Position numbers and translations under genes: made by a program. DNA of 6,865 nt from Lachnospiraceae bacterium. Its GTDB lineage: Bacteria; Bacillota; Clostridia; Lachnospirales; Lachnospiraceae. The stretch's first letter is position 1; every line of letters starts with the position of its first letter. Below the pieces are notes generated by a model, which ran no database searches, had not been told where the DNA came from, and saw only the letters and a program-made list of their open reading frames with translations. Where the stretch lies: positions 1 through 6,865 of the forward strand of contig SFGF01000123.1 in the NCBI GenBank assembly GCA_004556655.1, written 5' to 3'. Below, one piece after another: positions 1 through 4,832 of the stretch.

Positions 1-1
1 C

Positions 2-247
2 GAGCATCTGGTTCTGCAGGGGAAATCCCACATCTGTGTGATTACCAGCGAATGGCTTTACAATGCCATGCTGAAATTATCAGAAACACAGAGGGAGGTG
101 TTGATCCTGGATTTCTGGTATGGGTACACAGATATTGAGATAGCTGAACAGTTTGATGTTACGCCAAGGACAATCTACAACTGGCGGCAGAAAGCGTTTG
201 CTGCCATACGAAACTATCATGAAAGGAACCATTATGAAAGAAAATGA
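2..247 (+). CDS. Sigma-70-like RNA polymerase sigma factor, C-terminal part (5' end outside window)
   Basis: The frame is open from the first complete codon, so the true start lies upstream; a GTG at 38 is internal to the alignable sequence and is probably not the start. About 81 residues are visible. They contain a sigma region-4-like helix-turn-helix: a 'LSETQREVLIL' helix, then 'TDIEIAEQFDVTPRTIYNWRQKA', the usual recognition-helix pattern of small ECF-like sigma factors. The family member carried by Tn916-type conjugative elements (Orf7) is about 140 aa, so roughly the N-terminal 40% is missing. The stop TGA overlaps the next gene by 14 nt. The pairing with an Orf8-like protein supports placement in an integrative conjugative element. 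Its role there is presumed to be transcriptional control of element genes; this is inferred from the family. A generic region-4-only DNA-binding protein is the alternative. Confidence 0.85.
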   Translation, partial: EHLVLQGKSHICVITSEWLYNAMLKLSETQREVLILDFWYGYTDIEIAEQFDVTPRTIYNWRQKAFAAIRNYHERNHYERK

Positions 248-482
248 ACTTACATATGAGCTGATCTGTGCCGCTGTAAAAGGCGACCGGGAGGCTCTCG
301 ATCAAATTTTAATTTACTATGATGATTATATCAACACATTAGCGACAGTGAAGGCCGAGGACGCGCAGGGCAATGAGTACAAGTACGTTGACGGCGATTT
401 AAAGACACGGATTCAGATGAAACTGGTTGATGCGATACCGAAGTGGAGGGGACTTAGAAATGTTGACGACAGATTTATTTGA
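234..482 (+). CDS. Small helix-turn-helix protein of the Tn916 Orf8 type (HTH_16-like)
   Basis: This 82-aa protein starts at ATG 234, with AAAGGA about 8 nt upstream inside the sigma gene. A longer in-frame start at 153 would overlap that gene by 95 nt and lacks support. The N-terminal part 'ELICAAVKGDREALDQIL' followed by a Y/D-rich segment (YYDDYINTL) and 'DGDLKTRIQMKLVDAIPKW' matches the pattern I know for Orf8-like proteins paired with Orf7-type sigma factors. The family is around 75-85 aa, so this copy is full length. Its last residues after 'IPKWRGL' (RNVDDRFI) overlap the start of the following gene and may be a recently altered tail. Function is presumed regulatory with the sigma factor; family knowledge only. 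Confidence 0.8.
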   Translation: MKENELTYELICAAVKGDREALDQILIYYDDYINTLATVKAEDAQGNEYKYVDGDLKTRIQMKLVDAIPKWRGLRNVDDRFI

Positions 483-1269
483 TTTTGCCTTTGTGCCGGA
501 CTGGTACGGACAGTTGGACGAGCTATCAAGGATAGCCCTCCCGGAGCCGTGGCGGTTCAGGAAACCAGCCAATGTGACGAAGAACCAGGACACACCCATT
601 TTGGAACGCTATATACATATGATTTTTCGCAAACAATGCATTGAGTTCAATTCAGCAGAAGATGCCAGAAAAGCAGCGCAGTTCTTCCACGTGGAGAACG
701 AGAGGGCCTGTTTCTATACCGGGTTATATAACAGCCGGTATAAGGGGATTTACGCCTTCTTTGATCGGAACCACAAGAAGGACTCCGTGCTGGAATGGTA
801 TTTCCGGGGGTTCTGTGACGAACTGTCACCGTGGTTGAGATACATACAGCCTCTGCCGCAGAAACCTTCTTACTATACAGCAAAGCGGGGAGCAGGCTTT
901 AATCCGGACTGGCCGATTAGGGTAAATGTAGAACACATATTAGGGGATACAGAAAATCTGGAGCGGATTCCGGCGAAGATCCGCAAGGCAAAGAACCTGC
1001 CGCTTTTGTTTGAAACAGCGGTGGAACTTGGCAGGCGGCGGGCTGTGGTGGAACCGGGGCTTGTGGTGCCGCAGGGATACCAGGGAAAGATTCAGTACCT
1101 TCTCCCGGTTTATCTGACGAACATGAAGAAACCGGACCTTGTGATGACGCTGGAAGTGATGGATGGCTACTATATGGGACACACCTGCCTGACTCTGGAG
1201 ATGGCTTACCTAAACGCCAGGGTGGTTGCAAGGCCGCTGGTCCCGTGGCTGACAGAACTTGTGAAGTAA
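460..1269 (+). CDS. DUF3825 domain-containing protein
   Basis: This 269-aa protein starts at ATG 460, 8 nt after a strong GGAGGGG (445-451) that lies within the preceding gene; the 23-nt overlap suggests translational coupling. I recognise the whole chain as a DUF3825 protein by several segments: the N-terminus 'LFDFAFVPDWYGQLDELS', the aromatic centre 'VLEWYFRGFCDELSP', 'WPIRVNVEHILGD' (about residues 152-164) and the C-terminal 'LPVYLTNMKKPDLVM' followed by 'CLTLEMAYLNARVVARP'. Length and both ends look complete, with no signal peptide or membrane segment, so it is probably cytosolic. DUF3825 has no established activity that I can state; it occurs in mobile-element contexts and in proteins with nucleic-acid-binding partner domains. 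Co-transcription with the sigma/HTH pair makes it either cargo or an element-encoded accessory factor. No catalytic motif is evident. Confidence 0.85.
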   Translation: MLTTDLFDFAFVPDWYGQLDELSRIALPEPWRFRKPANVTKNQDTPILERYIHMIFRKQCIEFNSAEDARKAAQFFHVENERACFYTGLYNSRYKGIYAFFDRNHKKDSVLEWYFRGFCDELSPWLRYIQPLPQKPSYYTAKRGAGFNPDWPIRVNVEHILGDTENLERIPAKIRKAKNLPLLFETAVELGRRRAVVEPGLVVPQGYQGKIQYLLPVYLTNMKKPDLVMTLEVMDGYYMGHTCLTLEMAYLNARVVARPLVPWLTELVK

Positions 1270-1294
1270 AGATAAGAGAATAAAGATAGAGAGA

Positions 1295-1339
1295 CGCCCG
1301 ACAAAGTTAGATGCACATAGGATGGTGCTTTGTCGGGCG
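1295..1339. terminator. 12-bp perfect hairpin between convergent genes
   Basis: CGCCCGACAAAG (1295-1306) pairs perfectly with CTTTGTCGGGCG (1328-1339) around a 21-nt loop. It lies between the DUF3825 stop (1269) and the stop of the convergent minus-strand gene (1378), the expected site for a shared transcription terminator. Neither side has a clean T-run: the + strand continues with CAAAGTAAG, while the minus strand continues with a moderately T-rich GTCTCTCTATCTTTATTC. Termination is therefore likelier for the minus-strand operon, or needs Rho or protects 3' ends. The function is inferred from position. Confidence 0.6.
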
Positions 1340-1377
1340 CAAAGTAAGAAAATGATTGGCGGTTTATTGTGTACGAA

Positions 1378-2331
1378 TTAATTTATGGACATGGAGGCCA
1401 GCAAGGCAATTTTCTCATTCATGAGGTCTATGACATACTGGCCGAGTTCCTCAAGCCATTTGGCATCAATTTCCCAAAAACTTTCCTTATGAAGCTGTAT
1501 TTCCAGCAACCGCTTCATCTGCCACAGGGTGTCTTGAAACGCTTCCGCCTGGTCAGAAATGCAGGTGGCTTCAATACTGCCCGGTTCCGCAGAGCGGCTG
1601 CGGCCGGTGCTTTTATCATATACACGCAGCTTTCCTTCGATGGCGGCCTTCACATACCGTTTGGTTGCATCGTCCATCAGGAGTGTGGCAAAGTACATGG
1701 CAAGTCCAGCTTCATCAATAGTTGACGGATAATAGTAGAAGGCCATTTCCAGAAAGTTCAGCAGCTTCTCTACAAGGTATCCCCATTCGTTTGGCTCCCA
1801 CCTTAAAAGCTCCGGGTGATAAAAATCCTTGTTGTCGATCCGGCAGTGCTGTTCTTCCACATATAACGCGATGGCCTCTGCAATGAATTCTGACCACATC
1901 CAGTAGCCTTCCTGTTTTGCACGTTCTGCTGCAAGACCCGGATTATTGAAGCGGTGCAGGTCGTCGGAACGGCATTCATTGTGGATGGCATAATAGTGCC
2001 CCAGCTCATGCCAGAGATAGTGGCAGAAATAATCATCCGCAAGCGGTATCTTTTTTGGATCAGGTATGTATTTTTGCCAGATAAGGATGGCATCCCCAAG
2101 ATCACCATGGATCATCTCCATGATGGAAGTGTAATGCTCCTCATCAATATCCGTCTGGCGGGAACGTAATTTTGCAACGAGCATTTTCCGGGTAGGGAAT
2201 ACGGTCTTGTCACTGACGATATGGATTTCCGGGATAGGTATTGTGTCCATGCCGGGAAAAGGCGGCATAAATCTTTGGAAGATCGCCAGTGCTTCCGGTA
2301 TCCATGCTTTTATCTGTCTCTGTGTAACCAT
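1378..2331 (-). CDS. Putative zincin-type metalloprotease (HELGH motif), unassigned family
   Basis: The 317-aa protein starts at the ATG complementary to 2329-2331, with AAAGGAG about 8 nt upstream on the minus strand. Residues 108-112 are HELGH in 'YLWHELGHYYAIHNE', the HExxH zinc-binding and catalytic signature of zincins. A 'WSEFIAEAIALY' helix follows, where E148 or E152 could be the third zinc ligand of a gluzincin; the spacing of 35-39 residues from H112 is longer than in many families. The N-terminal ~100 residues carry 'PEIHIVSD' and 'MLVAKLRSRQTDIDEEHY', a beta-strand-like region as seen before many minimal protease cores. The C-terminal ~150 residues look helical. There is no signal peptide, so it should act in the cytosol on an intracellular substrate. 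It is the second gene of a two-gene minus-strand operon, 37 nt after the 130-aa protein. ImmA/IrrE proteases share HExxH but are usually shorter. A non-peptidase zinc protein or toxin is possible. Confidence 0.75.
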   Translation of the reverse strand: MVTQRQIKAWIPEALAIFQRFMPPFPGMDTIPIPEIHIVSDKTVFPTRKMLVAKLRSRQTDIDEEHYTSIMEMIHGDLGDAILIWQKYIPDPKKIPLADDYFCHYLWHELGHYYAIHNECRSDDLHRFNNPGLAAERAKQEGYWMWSEFIAEAIALYVEEQHCRIDNKDFYHPELLRWEPNEWGYLVEKLLNFLEMAFYYYPSTIDEAGLAMYFATLLMDDATKRYVKAAIEGKLRVYDKSTGRSRSAEPGSIEATCISDQAEAFQDTLWQMKRLLEIQLHKESFWEIDAKWLEELGQYVIDLMNEKIALLASMSIN

Positions 2332-2368
2332 GGGAGTGCTCCTTTATGTGAAAGTGACCAGTGCTTGG

Positions 2369-2761
2369 TCAGGATTGATTTTCATTCAATTCTTTTACGC
2401 CGAAATATATGATAGTGTTTTCCGTCTTGCTGTAGTCATATACGACGCCATGCATTTCATAGTCGAAATCCATGTCGCTCATGTATTTTAATACATGCGG
2501 CTGGTCGGGAGGATAGCAGTCGCAGGTACACCGGGAAAATTCTTCCATACCGGAAAGCTCGTCAATGACGGCACGGATAAGGCTGTCGGCAGCGTTGTAG
2601 ATATTGGAACCGTATTCAATGGCAGCCAGTTCCGGGCGGACAGGATAAGAGATGCCAGCTTTTAGGTGCGGGTCGCAGCATTTTTCCTTACGGGTGCCGC
2701 TGTGTATATCATCATCGTCAAATTCAAGGACATCTGGGAAACGGTAGATTATGTATTTCAT
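2369..2761 (-). CDS. Hypothetical cysteine-containing protein, first gene of the zincin operon
   Basis: I do not recognise this 130-aa protein. It starts at the ATG complementary to 2759-2761, with AAAGGAAGT about 9 nt upstream on the minus strand. Visible features are an N-terminal 'MKYIIYRFPDVLEF' strand-like segment with an acidic DDDD run, a CC pair at residues 28-29, a central helix (about 48-72, 'AADSLIRAVIDELSGME'), a CxCxC cluster at residues 78-82, and an aromatic/acidic C-terminus (MDFDYEMHGVVYDY). The five cysteines could bind a metal, but the spacing matches no motif I can name. It has no membrane or secretion signal. It is 37 nt upstream of the HELGH protein and shares its promoter, so it may be a partner, regulator or substrate of that protease. 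That role is inference from the operon only. Confidence 0.75.
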   Translation of the reverse strand: MKYIIYRFPDVLEFDDDDIHSGTRKEKCCDPHLKAGISYPVRPELAAIEYGSNIYNAADSLIRAVIDELSGMEEFSRCTCDCYPPDQPHVLKYMSDMDFDYEMHGVVYDYSKTENTIIYFGVKELNENQS

Positions 2762-2797
2762 GCGGGTACTTCCTTTCAGTTTCTGTTTTTACTAAGA

Positions 2798-2806
2798 AGT
2801 ATACCA
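2798..2806 (-). promoter_or_regulatory. Extended -10 promoter for the minus-strand operon
   Basis: On the minus strand the sequence reads TGGTATACT, an extended -10 (TGn plus TATACT), 37 nt upstream of the start of the 130-aa gene. No TTGACA-like -35 is present at 16-18 nt (the hexamer there reads TATCCA on the minus strand), as is common for extended -10 promoters. The same GTGGTATACT decamer recurs upstream of the transposase at 5635-5644. Confidence 0.55.
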
Positions 2807-2920
2807 CGGCGGCAGCAAAATGGATAGCTGTTTTGTGTATAATAAAACGGAGCAGGATGGCTGCCAGTGGGAGACGCAGAAAATTAATTCCCGTCTGAAA
2901 AAACATAACATGAAATATAA

Positions 2921-3047
2921 TTCAATAGAAATGCTAAAATTCAAGAATGAAGACTTGATAAAATTGTTTGAATTCAAATACAAAAATATATTGACTTGTA
3001 ATTCAAAATATGATATAAATAGTTCAAATAAAAGGAGGGTGGTTCAA
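2921..3047 (+). repeat. Repeated TTCAA boxes in the divergent promoter region
   Basis: TTCAA occurs at 2921, 2940, 2973, 3002, 3023 and 3043 in the AT-rich region before the XRE gene. One copy is part of a 12-bp perfect palindrome TTTGAATTCAAA (2967-2978). Start-to-start spacings of 19, 33, 29, 21 and 20 nt are close to whole helical turns. One copy lies in the promoter spacer, one just after the -10, and the last abuts the start codon. This would suit an autoregulatory operator for the XRE protein, but AT-rich DNA makes such pentamers common and the role is inferred. Confidence 0.35.
2991..3019 (+). promoter_or_regulatory. Promoter of the 287-aa XRE regulator
   Basis: TTGACT (2991-2996), a 17-nt spacer, then TATAAA (3014-3019), with TGA directly before the -10 as an extended -10 element. 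The predicted start point is about 3026, giving a very short leader before the AAGGAGGG (3032-3039) and ATG 3047. This is the best sigma-A-type promoter in the window. Confidence 0.75.
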
Positions 3048-3910
3048 TGGAAGAATTTAATATTCAGAGATTGATGGATAACATAAACAGCATTATTCAG
3101 CAGAAAAATATAAAGATTGGAGAGATGGAAAGTGATATTGGGGTATCTCCCGGATATATCTCGCGTCTGACAAAAAAAGGGAATGGAGCTGCGACATCGG
3201 CAGATTTAATCTGGAAGGTAGCAAAATATCTGGGAGTCAGTGTAGATTTCCTTATGGATGGCAATGCAGCAAAAACAGCAGATAATCTCCGTTATATGCA
3301 GGGGTTTATCAATAAGCTGATGGTCCGTACTGAATCAGCGGAACTTTGCTGGGAGCCGATTACCACGAAATATGTGAATCAGATTATGGCTGGAGGAGAC
3401 GGTGAATTGTTCATAGTAAAGGAGTGTGGAAAAACAGAACATGTGGACAATGGGAACGATCTCCCGATTATTGAAGAGAATACGTTTAGTGAGGACAACT
3501 ACACATACCGGCGCGTGAAAAAAAACAGAATCTGGTCTTCGGCAGCCCCGCTGGAGTATGTATGGCTGGATGGACCGGGATTTGTCGCAAAATTGAGTGA
3601 GGAAACAGAACTGTATATTTTCTCCATGGGCATTAGTTTTGGTACCGACCATGGAAATATCGAAGATACATTTTATGACGTGTACATGAGAAAATATGTA
3701 GCGGATGATTCCCAGGATGCATTATGCGGAAACATGGGTGAACCCATTTTTTACTGGAAACTGATACCTCTCTGCAATACATTTAATAACGCATCTGCCA
3801 TTAGGGAAGATATCATCGATCTGTATAACAGTGCAAGCAATCATGCCTATGATATAAAGCTGGATGCGGATGCGAAGAGTTTTATAGATGAATTCATGGG
3901 CTTAATTTAA
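3047..3910 (+). CDS. XRE-family transcriptional regulator with unrecognised C-terminal domain
   Basis: The 287-aa protein starts at ATG 3047, 7 nt after AAGGAGGG. Residues about 10-70 form an XRE/Cro-type helix-turn-helix: 'INSIIQQKNIKIGEMESDIG' then 'VSPGYISRLTKKG' as the recognition helix, and 'LIWKVAKYLGVSVDFLMDG', the usual closing helix. The remaining ~210 residues are acidic and aromatic-rich, with strand-like stretches such as 'LEYVWLDGPGFVAKLSEE' and 'ELYIFSMGISFGTDHGN', suggesting a ligand- or protein-sensing domain. I do not recognise it as a peptidase S24 or other named domain. It is transcribed divergently from the zincin operon, from a strong promoter surrounded by TTCAA boxes, and is followed 12 nt later by a 67-aa gene with its own strong ribosome binding site. 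It probably represses or activates its own and the divergent operon; that is inference. Membership of the XRE superfamily is secure, the C-terminal role is not. Confidence 0.85.
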   Translation: MEEFNIQRLMDNINSIIQQKNIKIGEMESDIGVSPGYISRLTKKGNGAATSADLIWKVAKYLGVSVDFLMDGNAAKTADNLRYMQGFINKLMVRTESAELCWEPITTKYVNQIMAGGDGELFIVKECGKTEHVDNGNDLPIIEENTFSEDNYTYRRVKKNRIWSSAAPLEYVWLDGPGFVAKLSEETELYIFSMGISFGTDHGNIEDTFYDVYMRKYVADDSQDALCGNMGEPIFYWKLIPLCNTFNNASAIREDIIDLYNSASNHAYDIKLDADAKSFIDEFMGLI

Positions 3911-3922
3911 GGAGGGCATCGG

Positions 3923-4126
3923 ATGAATTACAAGAGCAACATGGCAAAGTCGCCAAATGGTGCGACCCTTGGGGAGCGGATCACGATAAGGGGCGGCTAT
4001 GGGCTCCATTACAAAGCAGGGAAAAAGCAGGATGACCTTACCGTGGAACAATTAGTAGAATGCGTTTCTGGGAGAAAAGTGAAAGAAATCATATATTTCC
4101 CACAGTCAGAGCATTCTTTGAAATGA
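3923..4126 (+). CDS. Hypothetical small protein (67 aa)
   Basis: I do not recognise this protein. ATG 3923 follows the XRE stop (3910) by 12 nt, and a strong TAAGGAGGG (3908-3916) overlaps that stop, so the two are almost certainly one operon. The chain is basic and soluble: a glycine-rich 'GERITIRGGYGLHYKAGKK' segment (about residues 17-35), then 'DLTVEQLVECV' and 'VKEIIYFPQSE', suggesting a short beta/alpha fold. It has no signal or membrane segment. The downstream frame stays in phase through TGA 4124 and TAA 4148 into the 38-aa cysteine-rich frame, which may be coincidence or a broken longer gene. A small partner of the XRE protein is the simplest reading of its position. Confidence 0.65.
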   Translation: MNYKSNMAKSPNGATLGERITIRGGYGLHYKAGKKQDDLTVEQLVECVSGRKVKEIIYFPQSEHSLK

Positions 4127-4174
4127 GACCAGGATGGTAACGCAGGATAAGGAACTGCAAAGAAAGCGAAAGAT

Positions 4175-4291
4175 ATGGACTGCACGAGTTTTGTCAATTG
4201 TGAGCACGGCCGGAGCAGGATGGACGCGGGACTTATTGGCCTTATGGAATCCATCTGCCCTGGCCGTTTTTGCTGTTATAAGTATGCGTAA
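4175..4291 (+). CDS. Possible cysteine-rich microprotein (38 aa)
   Basis: ATG 4175 opens a 38-codon frame ending at TAA 4289-4291. It reads 'MDCTSFVNCEHGRSRM', a short helix 'AGLIGLMESI', then 'CPGRFCCYKYA'. Cysteines at residues 3, 9, 28, 33 and 34 suggest a compact zinc- or disulfide-stabilised peptide. The only in-frame start after the stop at 4148 is this ATG. The Shine-Dalgarno is weak (GAAAG close by; AAGGA about 21 nt upstream), the main reason for doubt. It follows the 67-aa gene by 48 nt on the same strand. A competing frame (4134-4319) gives an unremarkable basic/hydrophobic peptide with no usable ribosome binding site. I favour the cysteine-rich frame because its composition looks selected, but it has no recognised family. 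Confidence 0.4.
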   Translation: MDCTSFVNCEHGRSRMDAGLIGLMESICPGRFCCYKYA

Positions 4292-4447
4292 GATGGTATT
4301 TGCTGTAGCAGCGAATTAATATCGGCGGCATTTGATAAAGGAATATAATATCAATAAAGCATCACGGGGGCAGAAAAATAGACAAAATATACCAGAAATT
4401 AATGTGTAACTCTTGCAAAATCTGCCAATTTGTGATAATATGAAATA

Positions 4448-4466
4448 CTCACATGAGATGTGTGAG
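4448..4466 (+). other. Small hairpin after a possible extended -10
   Basis: CTCACA (4448-4453) pairs with TGTGAG (4461-4466) around a 7-nt loop. It begins about 9 nt after TGTGATAAT (4431-4439), so it would be at the 5' end of any transcript from there. There is no T-run, so it is not a terminator; it may equally be an operator palindrome. No reading frame worth calling follows. Confidence 0.25.
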
Positions 4467-4491
4467 GTTTGATATCCAATTATACATAAGA

Positions 4492-4518
4492 TTGACAATG
4501 AACCTGTTTTATTTTAAT
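4492..4518 (+). promoter_or_regulatory. Candidate promoter in the gene-free region
   Basis: A perfect -35 TTGACA (4492-4497) is followed by TTTAAT (4513-4518) after 15 nt, a shorter spacer than ideal. It points toward the inverted-repeat structure at 4573-4703, which ends in T6, so together they could form a small-RNA unit of about 180 nt. Between them is only an 11-codon frame. AT-rich context makes a chance match possible. Confidence 0.35.
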
Positions 4519-4572
4519 TCTAAAGATGATGGGAAAATATGAGGTGATGAAAGCAGTTTAGAATTTTAGAAT

Positions 4573-4703
4573 AGCAAAAGTTACATATTTAATGGTTTAG
4601 CAAAAATACTCTAGTTGATTATTTAAAACGAAAAATCTTGGCAGGACTGTAAATTAAATCAACGGTAGAAGTGCGCAAATCTTTATGTAACCTTTGCTTT
4701 TTT
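4573..4703 (+). ncRNA. Candidate structured RNA or miniature element with 15-nt inverted repeats and T6
   Basis: AGCAAAAGTTACATA (4573-4587) pairs with TATGTAACCTTTGCT (4684-4698), with one A-C mismatch in 15. Nested inside, CTAGTTGATT (4611-4620) pairs with AATCAAC-gg-TAG (4657-4668) across a 2-nt bulge. The right arm runs into T6 (4698-4703), as at an intrinsic terminator. The span encodes no credible protein. Two readings fit: a terminated structured transcript started near 4525, or a 126-bp non-autonomous element whose ends are the inverted repeats. No clear target duplication flanks it. Confidence 0.4.
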
Positions 4704-4711
4704 GATATAAA
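4703..4711 (+). promoter_or_regulatory. Extended -10 promoter before the second XRE gene
   Basis: TGATATAAA is an extended -10 (TGn plus TATAAA) with no good -35. The predicted start point, about 4718-4719, falls exactly at the base of the 4719-4789 hairpin. The third TGTAACYYTTGC copy (4686-4697) covers roughly -32 to -21, a good place for a repressor or activator. Confidence 0.5.
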
Positions 4712-4718
4712 AAATATG

Positions 4719-4795
4719 GCTGGGGCAAATAGAGAGTTGGGCTGCATTTAATAAGACCTGTGCAGAACGCAGAACCTATTTGCCTCAGCTTTTTT
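4719..4795 (+). ncRNA. Leader hairpin with T-tract: attenuator or short terminated RNA
   Basis: GCTGGGGCAAATAG (4719-4732) pairs with CTATTTGCCTCAGC (4776-4789), 14 pairs with one G-U, followed directly by T6 (4790-4795). Within the loop, GTT(ggg)CTGCA (4736-4746) pairs with TGCAGAAC (4761-4768), and the GCAGAAC heptamer is repeated in tandem (4762-4775), which allows an alternative pairing. An intrinsic terminator between the promoter and the XRE start implies either attenuation of that gene or a stable small RNA. An A-run before the left arm lets it also act as a terminator on the minus strand. It matches no riboswitch class whose consensus I could recall. Confidence 0.55.
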
Positions 4796-4820
4796 ATACG
4801 GAAAAGCCTCCATTAGCAAG

Positions 4821-4830
4821 AAGGAGGTGA
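4821..4830 (+). promoter_or_regulatory. Near-perfect Shine-Dalgarno of the second XRE gene
   Basis: AAGGAGGTGA complements the 16S rRNA 3' end over ten nucleotides. It decides the start: GTG 4827 lies inside it and ATG 4830 is only 2 nt after GGAGG, whereas GTG 4833 (5 nt) and TTG 4836 (8 nt) have workable spacing. Confidence 0.8.
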
Positions 4831-4832
4831 TG

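Larger units (their letters stand above)
4405..4697. repeat. Three copies of the 12-mer TGTAACYYTTGC
   Basis: TGTAACTCTTGC at 4405-4416 (+), TGTAACTTTTGC at 4574-4585 on the minus strand, and TGTAACCTTTGC at 4686-4697 (+). They differ only at the two central pyrimidines. Copies two and three form the arms of the inverted repeat described separately. Copy one lies just before an extended -10-like TGTGATAAT (4431-4439), and copy three lies at about -32 to -21 of the promoter before the second XRE gene. They could be operators for a regulator or ends of a small element. None was seen elsewhere in the window. Confidence 0.55.

Noticed and set aside
153..482. A longer form of the Orf8-like protein starting at ATG 153
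   Set aside because: It would overlap the sigma gene by 95 nt; family similarity begins at the ATG at 234, which has its own ribosome binding site.
1369..1725. 118-codon + strand frame opposite the zincin gene
   Set aside because: It is antisense to a gene with a clear motif and ribosome binding site; it has no Shine-Dalgarno or recognisable domain.
2820..3074. 84-codon + strand frame
   Set aside because: It runs through the promoter, TTCAA boxes and ribosome binding site of the XRE gene and into its coding start; Lys/Asn-rich composition simply reflects AT-rich DNA, and no Shine-Dalgarno precedes it.
2848..4223. 13-bp repeat CGGAGCAGGATGG at 2848-2860 and 4211-4223, bracketing the XRE/67-aa genes like attachment sites
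   Set aside because: One exact 13-mer pair in about 7 kb is close to chance expectation, similarity does not extend on either side, and the second copy lies inside the putative 38-aa frame.
4134..4319. 61-codon + strand frame
   Set aside because: The only AGG lies directly against the start codon, so no usable ribosome binding site is present; it overlaps the better-composed cysteine-rich frame at 4175.
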